A stretch of DNA of 49,024 bases from Sphingomonas sp. (GTDB taxonomy: Bacteria > Pseudomonadota > Alphaproteobacteria > Sphingomonadales > Sphingomonadaceae): positions 1 to 49,024 of the forward strand of contig NZ_JANYEK010000196.1 of assembly GCF_025363195.1 (NCBI RefSeq), in the 5' to 3' direction. Shown piece by piece: positions 36,387-44,836 of this stretch. The notes beneath the pieces are model-generated. The model saw nothing but the letters and a program-made list of their open reading frames with translations. It made no database searches and was not told the DNA's origin. A program made the translations under genes and the position numbers. Numbering within the stretch: position 1 is the stretch's first letter; every line of letters starts with the position of its first letter.

Positions 36387-36940
36387 CGATGAGTGCGAAG
36401 CTAAAAGCAATTCATACCGACGCACCGGATTTTTGCATCGCGCGCATTGCGGTTAAAACGGATCGCTCGGTACCGTCGAGCGTGCCGACCGCAATACCCT
36501 TGCGGCCCGGCTCGACATCGGCCGCAAGGTCGAGGTCGATCTCAAGACCTACGCCGAGGGCGATCACGGCTAGGCGGCCACTGTCGACAAAACACGGGGC
36601 AGGACTGTCGACCGTACCCATCTCGCGGCACTGCCTTGGCATCGCGCTGCATTAGGCTCGTAACAACGCTACCGACGACCAGCAGCCGCGGCGAACACGG
36701 GCGCGCAAGCGGCCCAAGGATGTGGCCAGCGACTATGACAATAGCGCAGGCTTTGAGCATCGGCCGCCGAAAATGCTGTGAGGTGACGACCTTTTCCGAT
36801 GAGGTCGTGCGGCCAGCCACCTTCTGTTTGCATTGAAAGACGCTTCGGATCGACGGGGGTAGAAGGCATCCGAGTAGCGATAGCCCAATTGCGCAATTTG
36901 GTGGAATGTAGACGGTCTTCTTCCGTAACGATTCTTGTGG
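36387..36940. other. Gap of ~550 bp with a short coding remnant
   Basis: A plus-strand open stretch (36460-36573) reads GSLGTVERADRNTLAARLD then IGRKVEVDLKTYAEGDHG before a TAG. It looks protein-like but lacks a start, because a TAA lies just upstream in the same frame. I do not recognise it. The rest of the gap shows nothing I can support. Confidence 0.3.
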
Positions 36941-37282
36941 TTAGCGGATGTTCCGACGCAGCGTCTTCTCGATAAGCCAGAGGTGGAGAAGCTGGATTCC
37001 AAGGAGCACGATACCGATACCGATAAATATCGGCAGCACTTCACCCTCCTGGTCGGCTCTTGGGCGCTCGTTCAGCGACAGAAGAATGAGGCCAAAGAAT
37101 ACACCAGTAGCCAACGCGGGAACGAACGCGAGAGCCAGGGCACGCGGGGCGGACCACGTGACGTCCCCATTGAACCACCACTGCATCGGTAATCGATCTT
37201 CGCCGCGCAGCCGTTTGTTCGCCGCGTGTGCTAAGCGACAAAGTACCAAGCAGAAGAGAAATGCGATGGCGATCATCATCAT
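36941..37282 (-). CDS. Small membrane protein of unknown function
   Basis: A 113-residue protein with three hydrophobic helices (residues ~2-22, ~48-70 and ~83-103). A DUF1648-like motif (LPMQWWFNGDVTWSAPR) lies between the first and second helix and is seen in small sphingomonad membrane proteins. It is a single gene with gaps on both sides. Function unknown. Confidence 0.6.
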   Translation of the reverse strand: MMMIAIAFLFCLVLCRLAHAANKRLRGEDRLPMQWWFNGDVTWSAPRALALAFVPALATGVFFGLILLSLNERPRADQEGEVLPIFIGIGIVLLGIQLLHLWLIEKTLRRNIR

Positions 37283-37531
37283 GGTCTGGCCTCCGAGTGC
37301 AGCAATATAGCCTATGCTGCGACGTCCGCTATGGGGTCGCCGCCCAACCGCTGCTTCTAACCGACAGCTGTCGGTCGGGTTTCGAAGCGGGGACCATGAT
37401 GGTGGTCGCTGAACGGAGGAAATTGCTGGTCATGCAAACCGGTTATGGCGCCGTTCAGCCACGAAGCGTAGATGTGGTCCCGAGACCGGACCGTTCGCCA
37501 TCCGGCGCGACGGGGCGATCCTGAGGAGACT

Positions 37532-37846
37532 ATGATGAAAAGCAAGTTCGCACTGGCCGCCATGATGGCCATGATTGCCACCCCTGCAGTGATACCCGCC
37601 GCGGCATCCGCGCAAAGCTACCGCCATCATCATCGCACGTATCACGGGCGGAGCAGCTATTATCATCACCGCCGCTGCGGTGGTGGCAATGGCGCAGTTG
37701 GTACGGTAGCGGGCGGCGTCGGCGGCGCCCTGATCGGTAACGCGCTCGGCGGCGGCACGCTCGGCACGATTGCCGGCGGAGTTGGCGGCGGCCTTTTGGG
37801 TCGTCACTTTGACAAGACGCACACTCGCCACGTCAACGGTTGCTAA
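37532..37846 (+). CDS. Glycine-zipper surface protein (17 kDa antigen-like)
   Basis: A 104-residue protein with a signal peptide (MMKSKFALAAMMAMIATPAV, cleavage after ASA). A His/Tyr-rich segment (SYRHHHRTYHGRSSYYHHRR) follows, then a glycine-zipper (VGTVAGGVGGALIGNALGG and GTIAGGVGGGLLGRHFDK). Such proteins associate with the outer membrane. The start ATG 37532 has GAGGAG-type sequence at 37523-37528. The His-rich stretch could bind metal ions, an inference that fits the nearby efflux operon. Confidence 0.75.
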   Translation: MMKSKFALAAMMAMIATPAVIPAAASAQSYRHHHRTYHGRSSYYHHRRCGGGNGAVGTVAGGVGGALIGNALGGGTLGTIAGGVGGGLLGRHFDKTHTRHVNGC

Positions 37847-37867
37847 CCTGACATATGAGTTTGAGCT

Positions 37868-37888
37868 CTCTCCCCACCCGGGGGAGAG
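37868..37888. repeat. Hairpin downstream of the glycine-zipper gene
   Basis: ctctcccc (37868-37875) pairs with ggggagag (37881-37888) around a 5-nt loop. No T-run follows. It may be an mRNA end stabiliser or another intergenic palindrome family. Confidence 0.4.
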
Positions 37889-37997
37889 CCAGGCTCATTT
37901 AATGCCGATTTCCACCAGGCTAGGCGTTTTATCCCGCGGTTTGATGCTGCGATCTTTCGTTGGAATGGACGGAAGCCTAGGCGGGAGCCGAAGGTAG

Positions 37998-38226
37998 CCT
38001 GCTCGCCGTGCTCGACCAATGTCGCTATCCCGACCGGGCTGGTCGTCCACGAACTGATGACGAACGCGCTGAAACACGCCTTCGTTGATCGCGAGCGAGG
38101 CATAATCACGGTTTCGGGCCTGGTCGACGACAGCGGCTGTCGAGTGGCTGTCTTTAATTACGGGGTGGGTTTGCCTGAGGGCGGCGGCTGGCCACGGGCT
38201 GGCAAACTCGGCGCCGTAATTGCTTA
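37998..38226 (+). pseudogene. HWE/HisKA_2 histidine kinase ATPase-domain fragment
   Basis: An open stretch reads NVAIPTGLVVHELMTNALKH then AFVDRERGIITVSG and VFNYGVGLPEGGG before a TAG at about 38224-38226. The LVVHELMTNALKHAF segment is the N-box of HWE-family kinases, and GVGLPEGG is close to their G1 box. No start, sensor or phospho-acceptor part remains, and the sequence after the G1 box is not kinase-like. It is therefore a decayed fragment, perhaps left by a deletion. Confidence 0.65.
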
Positions 38227-38811
38227 GCCGCTCAGACAGAACGCGAGGGCGACCCTTGAGGTAACGTCCAAACTGCATAAAAGCGTCCAAGTCGTCATTT
38301 TCTTCGCGCGCCAGACCGCTGCTCCAGATTTTACCTGGCCTCGGCAATCCCTCGCGATTTTGCGCTCGCGGCGCTGGCTCGTCGTGACCAGCTATCGCCT
38401 GAGGCGGATCCCTGCGGCGAATGTGTCGGGTGCCAGCTTCACGAATTCGAGCGAAAAACCCACTGGCCCTTAATCCGCCTGACCCAAGCCGAAATCGATT
38501 GTGAATGAATGGCCAATTCGGGGCGGAGGCAGGGCGCTCTGAATATCCGGGTGAGGGTTCATTTAGCCGGTCAAATTTCCGCTCGATCCGTTAGCTCCAA
38601 AGCGTCTTCGCCGTCGACGCCAAGATAGCGGACAATGCTCGCGAACGTGGCGTAAACAAGCAGTATTTAGACGGCACGTAGTGCCGGTCGCCTTGTAAAT
38701 TAACGACGCCTTGGTGCGCCGCAGATCGCCGCGCAGCTTTCCAACATAATCAGCGGTGTACCGCAAACGGCGCCCCGCCCGTTTGATAACGGACGGGGCC
38801 AGGCTTCGGTC
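38227..38811. other. Gap of ~585 bp with no recognised gene
   Basis: Only short frames without family features are present (for example 38563-38766 on the minus strand). It is likely degenerate sequence between the kinase fragment and the BON-domain gene. Confidence 0.45.
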
Positions 38812-39459
38812 TCAGGCGATGATCAGGTCGTTCTCGACGGCGGTCGCGCCCGGGGCTCCCCAAGCGGTTGCCCCGGCAATGTAGCGATCTCCGGGCGTAT
38901 CGACCGATCCGGTCAGCGTGACCTTGCCGCCTTGCGTGGTGACAGTGATCTTCTTGGGATCGAACCAGGAGCGATGCAGCGCGCGATCGATCTTGTCGCT
39001 GATGTTGCTGGCATCTGCGCGCGCCTTGATCGTGGTTTCGTTGAGGATGCCCACCACGCCGTAGAGACCGCGAATGGTACGTTCGGCGGCGGCTTTTTGG
39101 AAATGCCAGTCGACTTGCCCGGTGAGCGTGACCCAGCCATGCTCGACCTTGATCTTGACCGCGTCGCGCGGGACGCTGACTTCCCAAGCAAGGCGCATCG
39201 CGGCGGCATTGGCAATCTCTTCGTCACTGCGCTGCACGCTGTCGTGCAGTTGCACTTTCAATTCTTCGACCACCGCTTTGACACCCTTGACCCGTGTAGC
39301 AGCCCGTTCGGCGGCGCGCTTTTCCGGGTAGTTCTCGACATGGCCAGTAAGCGTGACGATACCATTCTTGGCAGTGACGCCGATATGCGCGGCTGTAACG
39401 CTCGGTTCCCAAGCGAATTCGGCGAGTACGGCTTCCTGAAGTTGACGATCCTGCGACAT
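38812..39459 (-). CDS. Protein with three BON domains
   Basis: A 215-residue protein built of three BON domains of about 70 residues each. Their core strands are ITVTAKNG-like HIGVTAKNGIVTLTGHV, VKIKVEHGWVTLTGQV, and ITVTTQGGKVTLTGSV. BON domains are found in OsmY-type proteins that bind phospholipids in the envelope. No signal peptide is seen, so localisation is uncertain. I chose the start at 39459 because AGGAG lies 6 nt upstream; the frame is open further but without a site. It is divergent from the alternative oxidase gene. Confidence 0.85.
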   Translation of the reverse strand: MSQDRQLQEAVLAEFAWEPSVTAAHIGVTAKNGIVTLTGHVENYPEKRAAERAATRVKGVKAVVEELKVQLHDSVQRSDEEIANAAAMRLAWEVSVPRDAVKIKVEHGWVTLTGQVDWHFQKAAAERTIRGLYGVVGILNETTIKARADASNISDKIDRALHRSWFDPKKITVTTQGGKVTLTGSVDTPGDRYIAGATAWGAPGATAVENDLIIA

Positions 39460-39854
39460 GATGTCTCCTGACGGTGAAGCGCGGAAGCCAGTGTGCGTGC
39501 CGCACGGTGCTCCGTCGCGCCGCCCTTGGTACGCCGATAGCCAAACCTCGGCAGGGTCGGAAACTACGCGGTCCGTCGCCTCATGCGGAGGCTCCCAGGA
39601 TGCTCCGACTGTGTTTGCAGCACCATCAAGCCGACGGCATGGGGTGCGGATGCGGATATCTCGGTAGGTCGCGGCGCGCGCGGGCGTATCGGCCATGCAT
39701 ATTCCTATTTGCTGATGACAAGATCAAGCCATGCCCGTCCGTGCATCGCCCCGGCATCATTGAAATCTGCGCAGGCGGACTAGGTAATTTCCGTCCCTGC
39801 TTCTGCCGCAGCCAGCGCGCTAGGGCGCGTCGGACACTCCGGAGAGCGCAGCAC
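39460..39854. other. Divergent intergenic region BON / alternative oxidase (~395 bp)
   Basis: The plus-strand frame in phase with the oxidase is open through this region but reads Arg/Cys-rich non-family sequence. It probably carries both divergent promoters. I looked for FNR- or NnrR-like boxes (TTGAT-N4-ATCAA) and found only a poor match near 39710-39730 that has the wrong spacing. Confidence 0.5.
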
Positions 39855-40568
39855 ATGGTCAACACCGTCCTTAAGCCCGATAGCCTCTCACTGGCGATGG
39901 AGCGAACCGCGCAGCCTGCGGTCCATCACGTGCCGCACGGCTTTTCCGATCATTTCGCTCTTGGCTTCACCAAGCTCTTGCGGTTCTGCGCGGATACCTT
40001 TTTCGCCAAGCGCTACGGCCACCGCGCGATCGTGTTGGAAACAGTGGCGGCGGTGCCGGGCATGGTCGGGGCCATGTTCACCCACCTGAAATGCCTGCGC
40101 TGGATGCGCGACGACGACGGCTGGATTCGCACGCTGATGGAGGAGGCGGAGAACGAGCGGATGCACTTGATGACTTTCATCGAGATCGCCAAGCCGACCT
40201 GGTTCGAACGGACAGTGATCCTGCTGGTGCAGGGCGTATTCCTGATCGGCTTCTCGATCCTCTATCTGCTCTCTTCCAAGACCGCACACCGCGTGGTCGG
40301 CTATTTCGAGGAAGAGGCGGTGACGAGCTACACGCTCTACCTCGAGGAGATCGACGAAGGCCGCTCGGTCAACGTCCCCGCGCCAGCGATCGCCCGCCAC
40401 TATTGGAAAATGGCCGACGACGCGACGCTCCGCGACGTGGTGCTGGTCGTTCGCGACGACGAGGCGCATCACCGTGACGTCAATCACGGTTTTGCCAGCA
40501 CGATCGCAGGCTTGCCGCTCGACGCGACCAAGGCGCCGTACCCGGCGCACGCGACCGAACTCGCCTGA
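39855..40568 (+). CDS. aox: Alternative oxidase (AOX)
   Basis: A 237-residue di-iron quinol oxidase of the mitochondrial-type alternative oxidase family. The four ligand motifs are all present: LET with E62; NERMH with E101 and H104; FEEEA with glutamates at 152-154; and RDDEAHH with E203 and H206 (canonical RADE-HH has Ala for the first Asp here). The hydrophobic hairpin VILLVQGVFLIGFSILYLL supports monotopic membrane binding. AOX reduces O2 with quinol without proton pumping and resists cyanide and NO. The start at 39855 begins MVNTVLKPDSL. The stop overlaps the following DUF1275 reading frame. Confidence 0.93.
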   Translation: MVNTVLKPDSLSLAMERTAQPAVHHVPHGFSDHFALGFTKLLRFCADTFFAKRYGHRAIVLETVAAVPGMVGAMFTHLKCLRWMRDDDGWIRTLMEEAENERMHLMTFIEIAKPTWFERTVILLVQGVFLIGFSILYLLSSKTAHRVVGYFEEEAVTSYTLYLEEIDEGRSVNVPAPAIARHYWKMADDATLRDVVLVVRDDEAHHRDVNHGFASTIAGLPLDATKAPYPAHATELA

Positions 40569-41199
40569 CCCGCCTCGACAAGCGCGTTCAGGCGCTCGCC
40601 GTCTGCCTCTCGGCGATCGCCGGGTATGTCGATGCGGTCGGGTTCCTCGCGACCGGCGGGTATTTCGTCTCGTTCATGAGCGGAAACTCGACGCGCCTCG
40701 CGGTGGGCATCGCGCAGGGGGCGGCGAGCGCCGCGATTACGGCCGGCCTGATCGGCGGTTCGTGCTGGGGGTGACGCTCGGATCGCTGTGCCGGTCGCTG
40801 GCGGGCGCGCATCGGCGCTCGGCGGTCCTCCTGTTCGTCGCCGCGCTGCTGGCTGGCGCGGCGTTGCTCGGGATGGTCGAGCTGAACGCCCCGGCAGTCG
40901 CCCTGACGACCTTGGCGATGGGGGCGGAGAATGCCGCGTTCGAGCAACCGGGCGGCGGGAGCGTCGGGCTGACATACATGACGGGCACGCTCGCCAAGAT
41001 CGGCCAAGGCATTGCCACCACGCTGCTGGGCAAAGGCGGTTTCGCCTGGCTGTCCTATGTCGCGCTGTGGGCCGGATTGTTATCGGGCGCAGTTGCCGGC
41101 GCGATGGTTTATCCCGCGCTCGGCATGGCGGCTTTGTGGCTTCCGGCCATCGTGTCGGTGATTCTGGCGCTGTGCACGCGACGATTGCGTATCGGCTAG
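40565..41199 (+). pseudogene. DUF1275 (YoaK-like) membrane protein, frameshifted
   Basis: The first part, in one frame, reads LTRLDKRVQALAVCLSAIAG then YVDAVGFLATGGYFVSFMSG and NSTRLAVG, the DUF1275 signature, and ends at TGA after GGSCWG. From about 40762 the family sequence continues in the next frame (FVLGVTLGSLCRSLAG through LALCTRRLRIG to 41199). One missing T near 40759-40762 would join the two. No ATG/GTG start is available; it overlaps the oxidase stop. Either a real pseudogene or a sequencing indel. Six or seven membrane helices are expected in the intact form; role unknown. Confidence 0.75.
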
Positions 41200-41270
41200 G
41201 TAGTTTCCGATCCTCTTCGCGGTGTCCTGTGCAGGCTATCGCATCGGCTCGCCATTCCGAAAGGACGAGC

Positions 41271-41954
41271 ATGCCGGATACCCTGACCGCGACAAGCACC
41301 CCGGTCCGCCACGTCATCGTGCTAGGCCACCCCGCGCCGGGCAGCTTCAACCACGAAGTCGCCGAGCGATACTGCAAAACCGTTCGGGAAAATGGGCAGG
41401 AAGCGGTGGTGCGCGACCTTTACGCGCTCGAGTTCGATCCTTGCCTGCGCGCGGATCGCCGACCAGGACATGCCACGGGCATGTCGGCGGACGTTGCGCA
41501 CGAGATCGGGTTCCTGCGACAAGCCGACGTTATCGTGTTCGTCTATCCGATTTGGTTTGGCATGCCGCCAGCGATCATCAAGGGCTATGTCGACCGCGTC
41601 CTCGGTGTCGCGCTGACGCCGAAGGATATTCGCGATCACCAGACCGACTCTGTTCTGGCCGGTGTGTCGCTCACGACCTTATCGAGTTCGGCGACCACAC
41701 GATTATGGCTCGACGAGCACGGCCAGATGGGATCGATCCGCCAGGCTTTCGACCGCTATTTGATGGGCATTTTCGGCATGCGTGATGCGGGCCACGTTCA
41801 CTTCGGCGCGATCGTCGAGGGCATGAGCGCACGCTTTGTCCGCGAAGCGCTTCTGGAGGTCGAGGAACATGCTCGCAAGGTTTGCAGTCAGATCGCGGCC
41901 GGCCGGCATTCGCTCAAATCGGCAGAGGCGATGGCGATTTTTGGCGCGCGCTGA
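41271..41954 (+). CDS. Flavodoxin-fold NAD(P)H dehydrogenase (quinone) family protein
   Basis: A 227-residue NQO/MdaB-type flavodoxin-fold oxidoreductase. The N-terminal phosphate-binding segment HVIVLGHPAPGSFNHEVAE and the flavin-site motif VFVYPIWFGMPPAIIKGYVDRV are typical. Such enzymes reduce quinones by two electrons with NAD(P)H, protecting against radical cycling. The start at 41271 has AAGGA about 6 nt upstream. It follows the alternative oxidase and the broken DUF1275 gene, which hints at a quinone-linked stress unit (inference). Confidence 0.8.
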   Translation: MPDTLTATSTPVRHVIVLGHPAPGSFNHEVAERYCKTVRENGQEAVVRDLYALEFDPCLRADRRPGHATGMSADVAHEIGFLRQADVIVFVYPIWFGMPPAIIKGYVDRVLGVALTPKDIRDHQTDSVLAGVSLTTLSSSATTRLWLDEHGQMGSIRQAFDRYLMGIFGMRDAGHVHFGAIVEGMSARFVREALLEVEEHARKVCSQIAAGRHSLKSAEAMAIFGAR

Positions 41955-42024
41955 CCTGATCGTGCAGAGCAATGCACCAACGCTCGCGCATACACCGAGC
42001 ACGGTGGGTCTGCTTGAGCAACAG

Positions 42025-42417
42025 ATGAGGGTTTTGCGTACAGCCATTGCCTATTTCGCCATCATCTTCGCCTTTGCTTTCGTGCTCGGCGCTTTGCGGG
42101 TCACGCTGGTCGTTCCGCTACTCGGTGCGATGAACGCCACAATCGTGGAGATCGCGATCGTCTTGACCGCGAGCTGGTTGATGGCTCGTCGGCTTATTGC
42201 GGGCCGTGATTTCGGTCTGCGGCAACGTGCGACGATCGGCGCGATCGCATTTGCCCTGCTCATGATCGCCGAGTTCGTACTCGCGATGACCCTGCGCGGG
42301 CAAAATTTGCACCAATGGGCAGCGACATTGATGACCCCGGTCGGCCTCATCGGCCTGGCAGGTCAGTCCGGGTTCGCCGCGATGCCCATCGTTGCCGATT
42401 TGGAACCACGGTACTAA
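42025..42417 (+). CDS. Small integral membrane protein of unknown function
   Basis: A 130-residue protein with four hydrophobic helices: AIAYFAIIFAFAFVLGAL, IVEIAIVLTASWLMA, IGAIAFALLMIAEFVLAM and a C-terminal segment near LMTPVGLIGLAG. Start ATG 42025 (MRVLRTAIAYF) is preceded by a weak ribosome site. I do not recognise a named family beyond similarity to hypothetical sphingomonad proteins. It follows the quinone reductase on the same strand. Confidence 0.6.
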   Translation: MRVLRTAIAYFAIIFAFAFVLGALRVTLVVPLLGAMNATIVEIAIVLTASWLMARRLIAGRDFGLRQRATIGAIAFALLMIAEFVLAMTLRGQNLHQWAATLMTPVGLIGLAGQSGFAAMPIVADLEPRY

Positions 42418-42835
42418 TGCCCGATCATGGCTTTCCACACGATTGCGTAACGTCATGTCGGGCTTGTGCGCGGAGGTTGCGCAGCATTCAGCCCGAGCGA
42501 GAGGCGTCAAAGCGGCTGCTATTTCTGGGGAGAAATGGATCCGGCGACCAATGGACGCACGTCCGGTTTGGTAAACTCGGCAGAAGAGGATGAATGTCTG
42601 CGTTTGGGCCTCTCTGCAGCTGAGTGAGCTAGCCCTGCTATTCCGCCAGTCAGATCGAGGCGTTACTGACGTAAAAGCCTCATAAAACAGCTATTAACGA
42701 GGCATTTTGGCATATCCTCAAGCGCGCCGGCTCACCCGCCCTCGCCATCGGCGGGGATCGGCGAATAATGGAGCAGGCGCAGCACACTGTTGCCGTCGTC
42801 GACCGCAGCATCCAACCAGTCTTTTTTCAGTGTTT
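42418..42835. other. Gap of ~420 bp before tRNA-Glu
   Basis: No supported gene. Short frames (for example 42315-42593) overlap the membrane-protein gene and lack family features. This is the right-hand edge of the accessory-looking region. No copy of the tRNA-Glu end was noticed on the far side. Confidence 0.45.
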
Positions 42836-42910
42836 TGGTGACCCCTACGGGAATCGAACCCGTGCTTCAGCCGTGAAAGGGCCGCGTCCTAACCGCTAGA
42901 CGAAGGGGCC
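42836..42910 (-). tRNA. tRNA-Glu (anticodon TTC)
   Basis: On the minus strand the acceptor GGCCCCT pairs with AGGGGTC (one G-T wobble), with an encoded CCA at 42836-42838. The anticodon loop CTTTCAC gives TTC, glutamate. The D-arm and T-arm (ACGGG TTCGATT CCCGT) are normal. Confidence 0.95.
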
Positions 42911-43009
42911 ATGCCGGCGTGGCCGGTTGGTTGGTGGCGGTTAGGGAAATGCGTCACGGCGGTCAAGCGCTTGCGTCGTCAAACTTATCGATTGCCACCC
43001 GTCCCGTGC

Positions 43010-44785
43010 TCAATCGGCCCAGGCGGCGTCGTCGAGGTGGAGCTCGGCGGCGGGTTTCGCGCCCCAATCGTCGATCTTTACCCGGCCAGCGAGCCATAGC
43101 CGGCGGTGTGGAGGCGCGCCTAGCAACGCGGTGCCGAGCAAGGTTTCGGCTTGGCGGAAGGCCACGGCCTTGAGCGATCGACCGTCGTCGCCGGCGATGA
43201 TGGCGCGGACATGGCCGTTACCGACGATATCCGCCTTGATGATCCGCACCGGGCCGGTCACGATCCGGGGTTGCGGCCAGCCCATGCCGTAAGGGCCGCC
43301 CTGATCCATCGCCTCGACCAAAGCCGGTGTGACGCCGCCCGGTGCGAGCAGAGCGTCGAGCAACAGCGCACGGTCACCGATCGACCGTGCGACGGGCTCA
43401 GCCAGGCGCGATTCGAGGAAATCGCCGAATGCCGCCAGTTGATCCTCGGCGATCGTCAGGCCAGCCGCCATTGCGTGGCCGCCGCCCGCGACCAGTAATC
43501 CGCCGTCCTTCGCCGAGAGTATCGCCGCGCCGAGATCGACGCCGGAGACCGAGCGACCCGAACCCTTGCCGACACCGCTTTCGTCCAAAGCGATGACGAT
43601 GGCGGGGCGGCCGTATTTTTCTTTCAGCCGCCCGGCGACGATGCCGATCACGCCCGCATGCCAGCCGCGCCCGGCGACGACAAGCACGGCGCGCTCTTTC
43701 GCAACGGCGGCGAGCGCCTCCGCGGCCTCCTGCACCATTCCCTCGATCGCGCGGCGTTCCTCGTTCAGCGCGTCGAGTTCGGCGGCGATCGCGGCCGCCT
43801 CCTGCGGATCGCGCGTGGTGAGCAGGCGCACGCCGAGGTCGGACTTGCCGACGCGCCCTCCGGCGTTGATGCGTGGGCCCAGCGCGAAGCCGAGATCGGT
43901 CGCGGTCGGCGCGCGGGTCAGGCGGCTGGCGGAGATCAACGCATTGAGGCCGATATTGCGGCGCTGCGCCATTACCTTCAGGCCTTGCGCGACGAAGGCC
44001 CGGTTGAGACCGCGCAGTTGCGCGACATCCGCCACCGTGCCCAGCGCAACGATGTCGAGCAGGTCGAGCAGGCGCGGCTCTGGTGTGTCCGTAAATGCGC
44101 CGCGACCGCGCAGCACACGGATCAACGCCGCGCCGAGCAGGAAGGCGACGCCGACGGCAGCCAGGTGACCGTGCGCCGCGCCACCACCTTCGCCCTGATC
44201 TTCATCCAGCCGGTTGGGGTTCACCAGTGCATGGGCGTACGGCAAGGTTAGCGCGCATTTGTGGTGATCGACCACGATCACGTCGACCCCGGCGTCGCGC
44301 GCCTGATCTAGCGCTTCGAATGCCTGGGCGCCGCAATCGACTGTGACGATCAGGTCCGCGCCTTCTTCCTTCAGCCGGACCAGAGCAGCACCCGAGGGGC
44401 CATACCCTTCCATCAGGCGATCGGGGATATAGGCTTTCGCCTCGAGCCCGAGATCGCGCAACACCAGGATCATCAGTGCCGCGGACGTCGCGCCGTCAAC
44501 GTCGTAATCGCCGAAAACAGTCACCGATTCCTTTGCCGCTATCGCGTCGGCCAGGCGTTCGGCGGCGCGGTCCATATCGCGGAAGATCGACGGATCGGGC
44601 ATGAAACTGCGGATGCTCGGAGCCTTGTGCGCCGCGAGATCGTCGCGCGGGCAACCCCGCGATAGCAGCAATTGCGTGACGAGATCGTCCGGCGCGAACC
44701 CGGGGTCGCGCGTATCGGTTTCCAGTGCGCGCCAGCGCCATGGCTGGCCGAGAATCGATTTGGTGATGTTCAGAACGGTGTTCAT
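43010..44785 (-). CDS. recJ: Single-stranded-DNA-specific exonuclease RecJ
   Basis: A 591-residue DHH-superfamily nuclease with 5'-3' activity on single-stranded DNA in recombinational and mismatch repair. The DHH domain has FGDYDVDGATSAAL around residues 92-105, VDCGAQAFEAL, and VDHHKCALTLPYAHALVNP. The DHHA1 domain has VVAGRGWHAGVIGIVAGRL and the GGGHAMAAGLTI motif. Family length is normal. It begins with ATG 44785, divergent from an N-formylglutamate amidohydrolase gene 51 bp away. Confidence 0.95.
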   Translation of the reverse strand: MNTVLNITKSILGQPWRWRALETDTRDPGFAPDDLVTQLLLSRGCPRDDLAAHKAPSIRSFMPDPSIFRDMDRAAERLADAIAAKESVTVFGDYDVDGATSAALMILVLRDLGLEAKAYIPDRLMEGYGPSGAALVRLKEEGADLIVTVDCGAQAFEALDQARDAGVDVIVVDHHKCALTLPYAHALVNPNRLDEDQGEGGGAAHGHLAAVGVAFLLGAALIRVLRGRGAFTDTPEPRLLDLLDIVALGTVADVAQLRGLNRAFVAQGLKVMAQRRNIGLNALISASRLTRAPTATDLGFALGPRINAGGRVGKSDLGVRLLTTRDPQEAAAIAAELDALNEERRAIEGMVQEAAEALAAVAKERAVLVVAGRGWHAGVIGIVAGRLKEKYGRPAIVIALDESGVGKGSGRSVSGVDLGAAILSAKDGGLLVAGGGHAMAAGLTIAEDQLAAFGDFLESRLAEPVARSIGDRALLLDALLAPGGVTPALVEAMDQGGPYGMGWPQPRIVTGPVRIIKADIVGNGHVRAIIAGDDGRSLKAVAFRQAETLLGTALLGAPPHRRLWLAGRVKIDDWGAKPAAELHLDDAAWAD

Positions 44786-44836
44786 GGGGCGACTGTGGGA
44801 TTAGACCAGCAATGGGCGGTTAGGAAGGACCGGGAT

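Noticed and set aside
38563..38766. A 67-codon minus-strand frame downstream of the BON gene
   Set aside because: Arg-rich low-complexity ending and no family features.
39700..39740. A possible FNR/NnrR box upstream of the alternative oxidase
   Set aside because: The half-sites (CTGAT and ATCAA) are six bases apart rather than four, so it does not fit the consensus.
39474..39854. N-terminal extension of the alternative oxidase
   Set aside because: In-frame but Arg/Cys-rich with no similarity to AOX; family proteins start near MVNTVLKPD.
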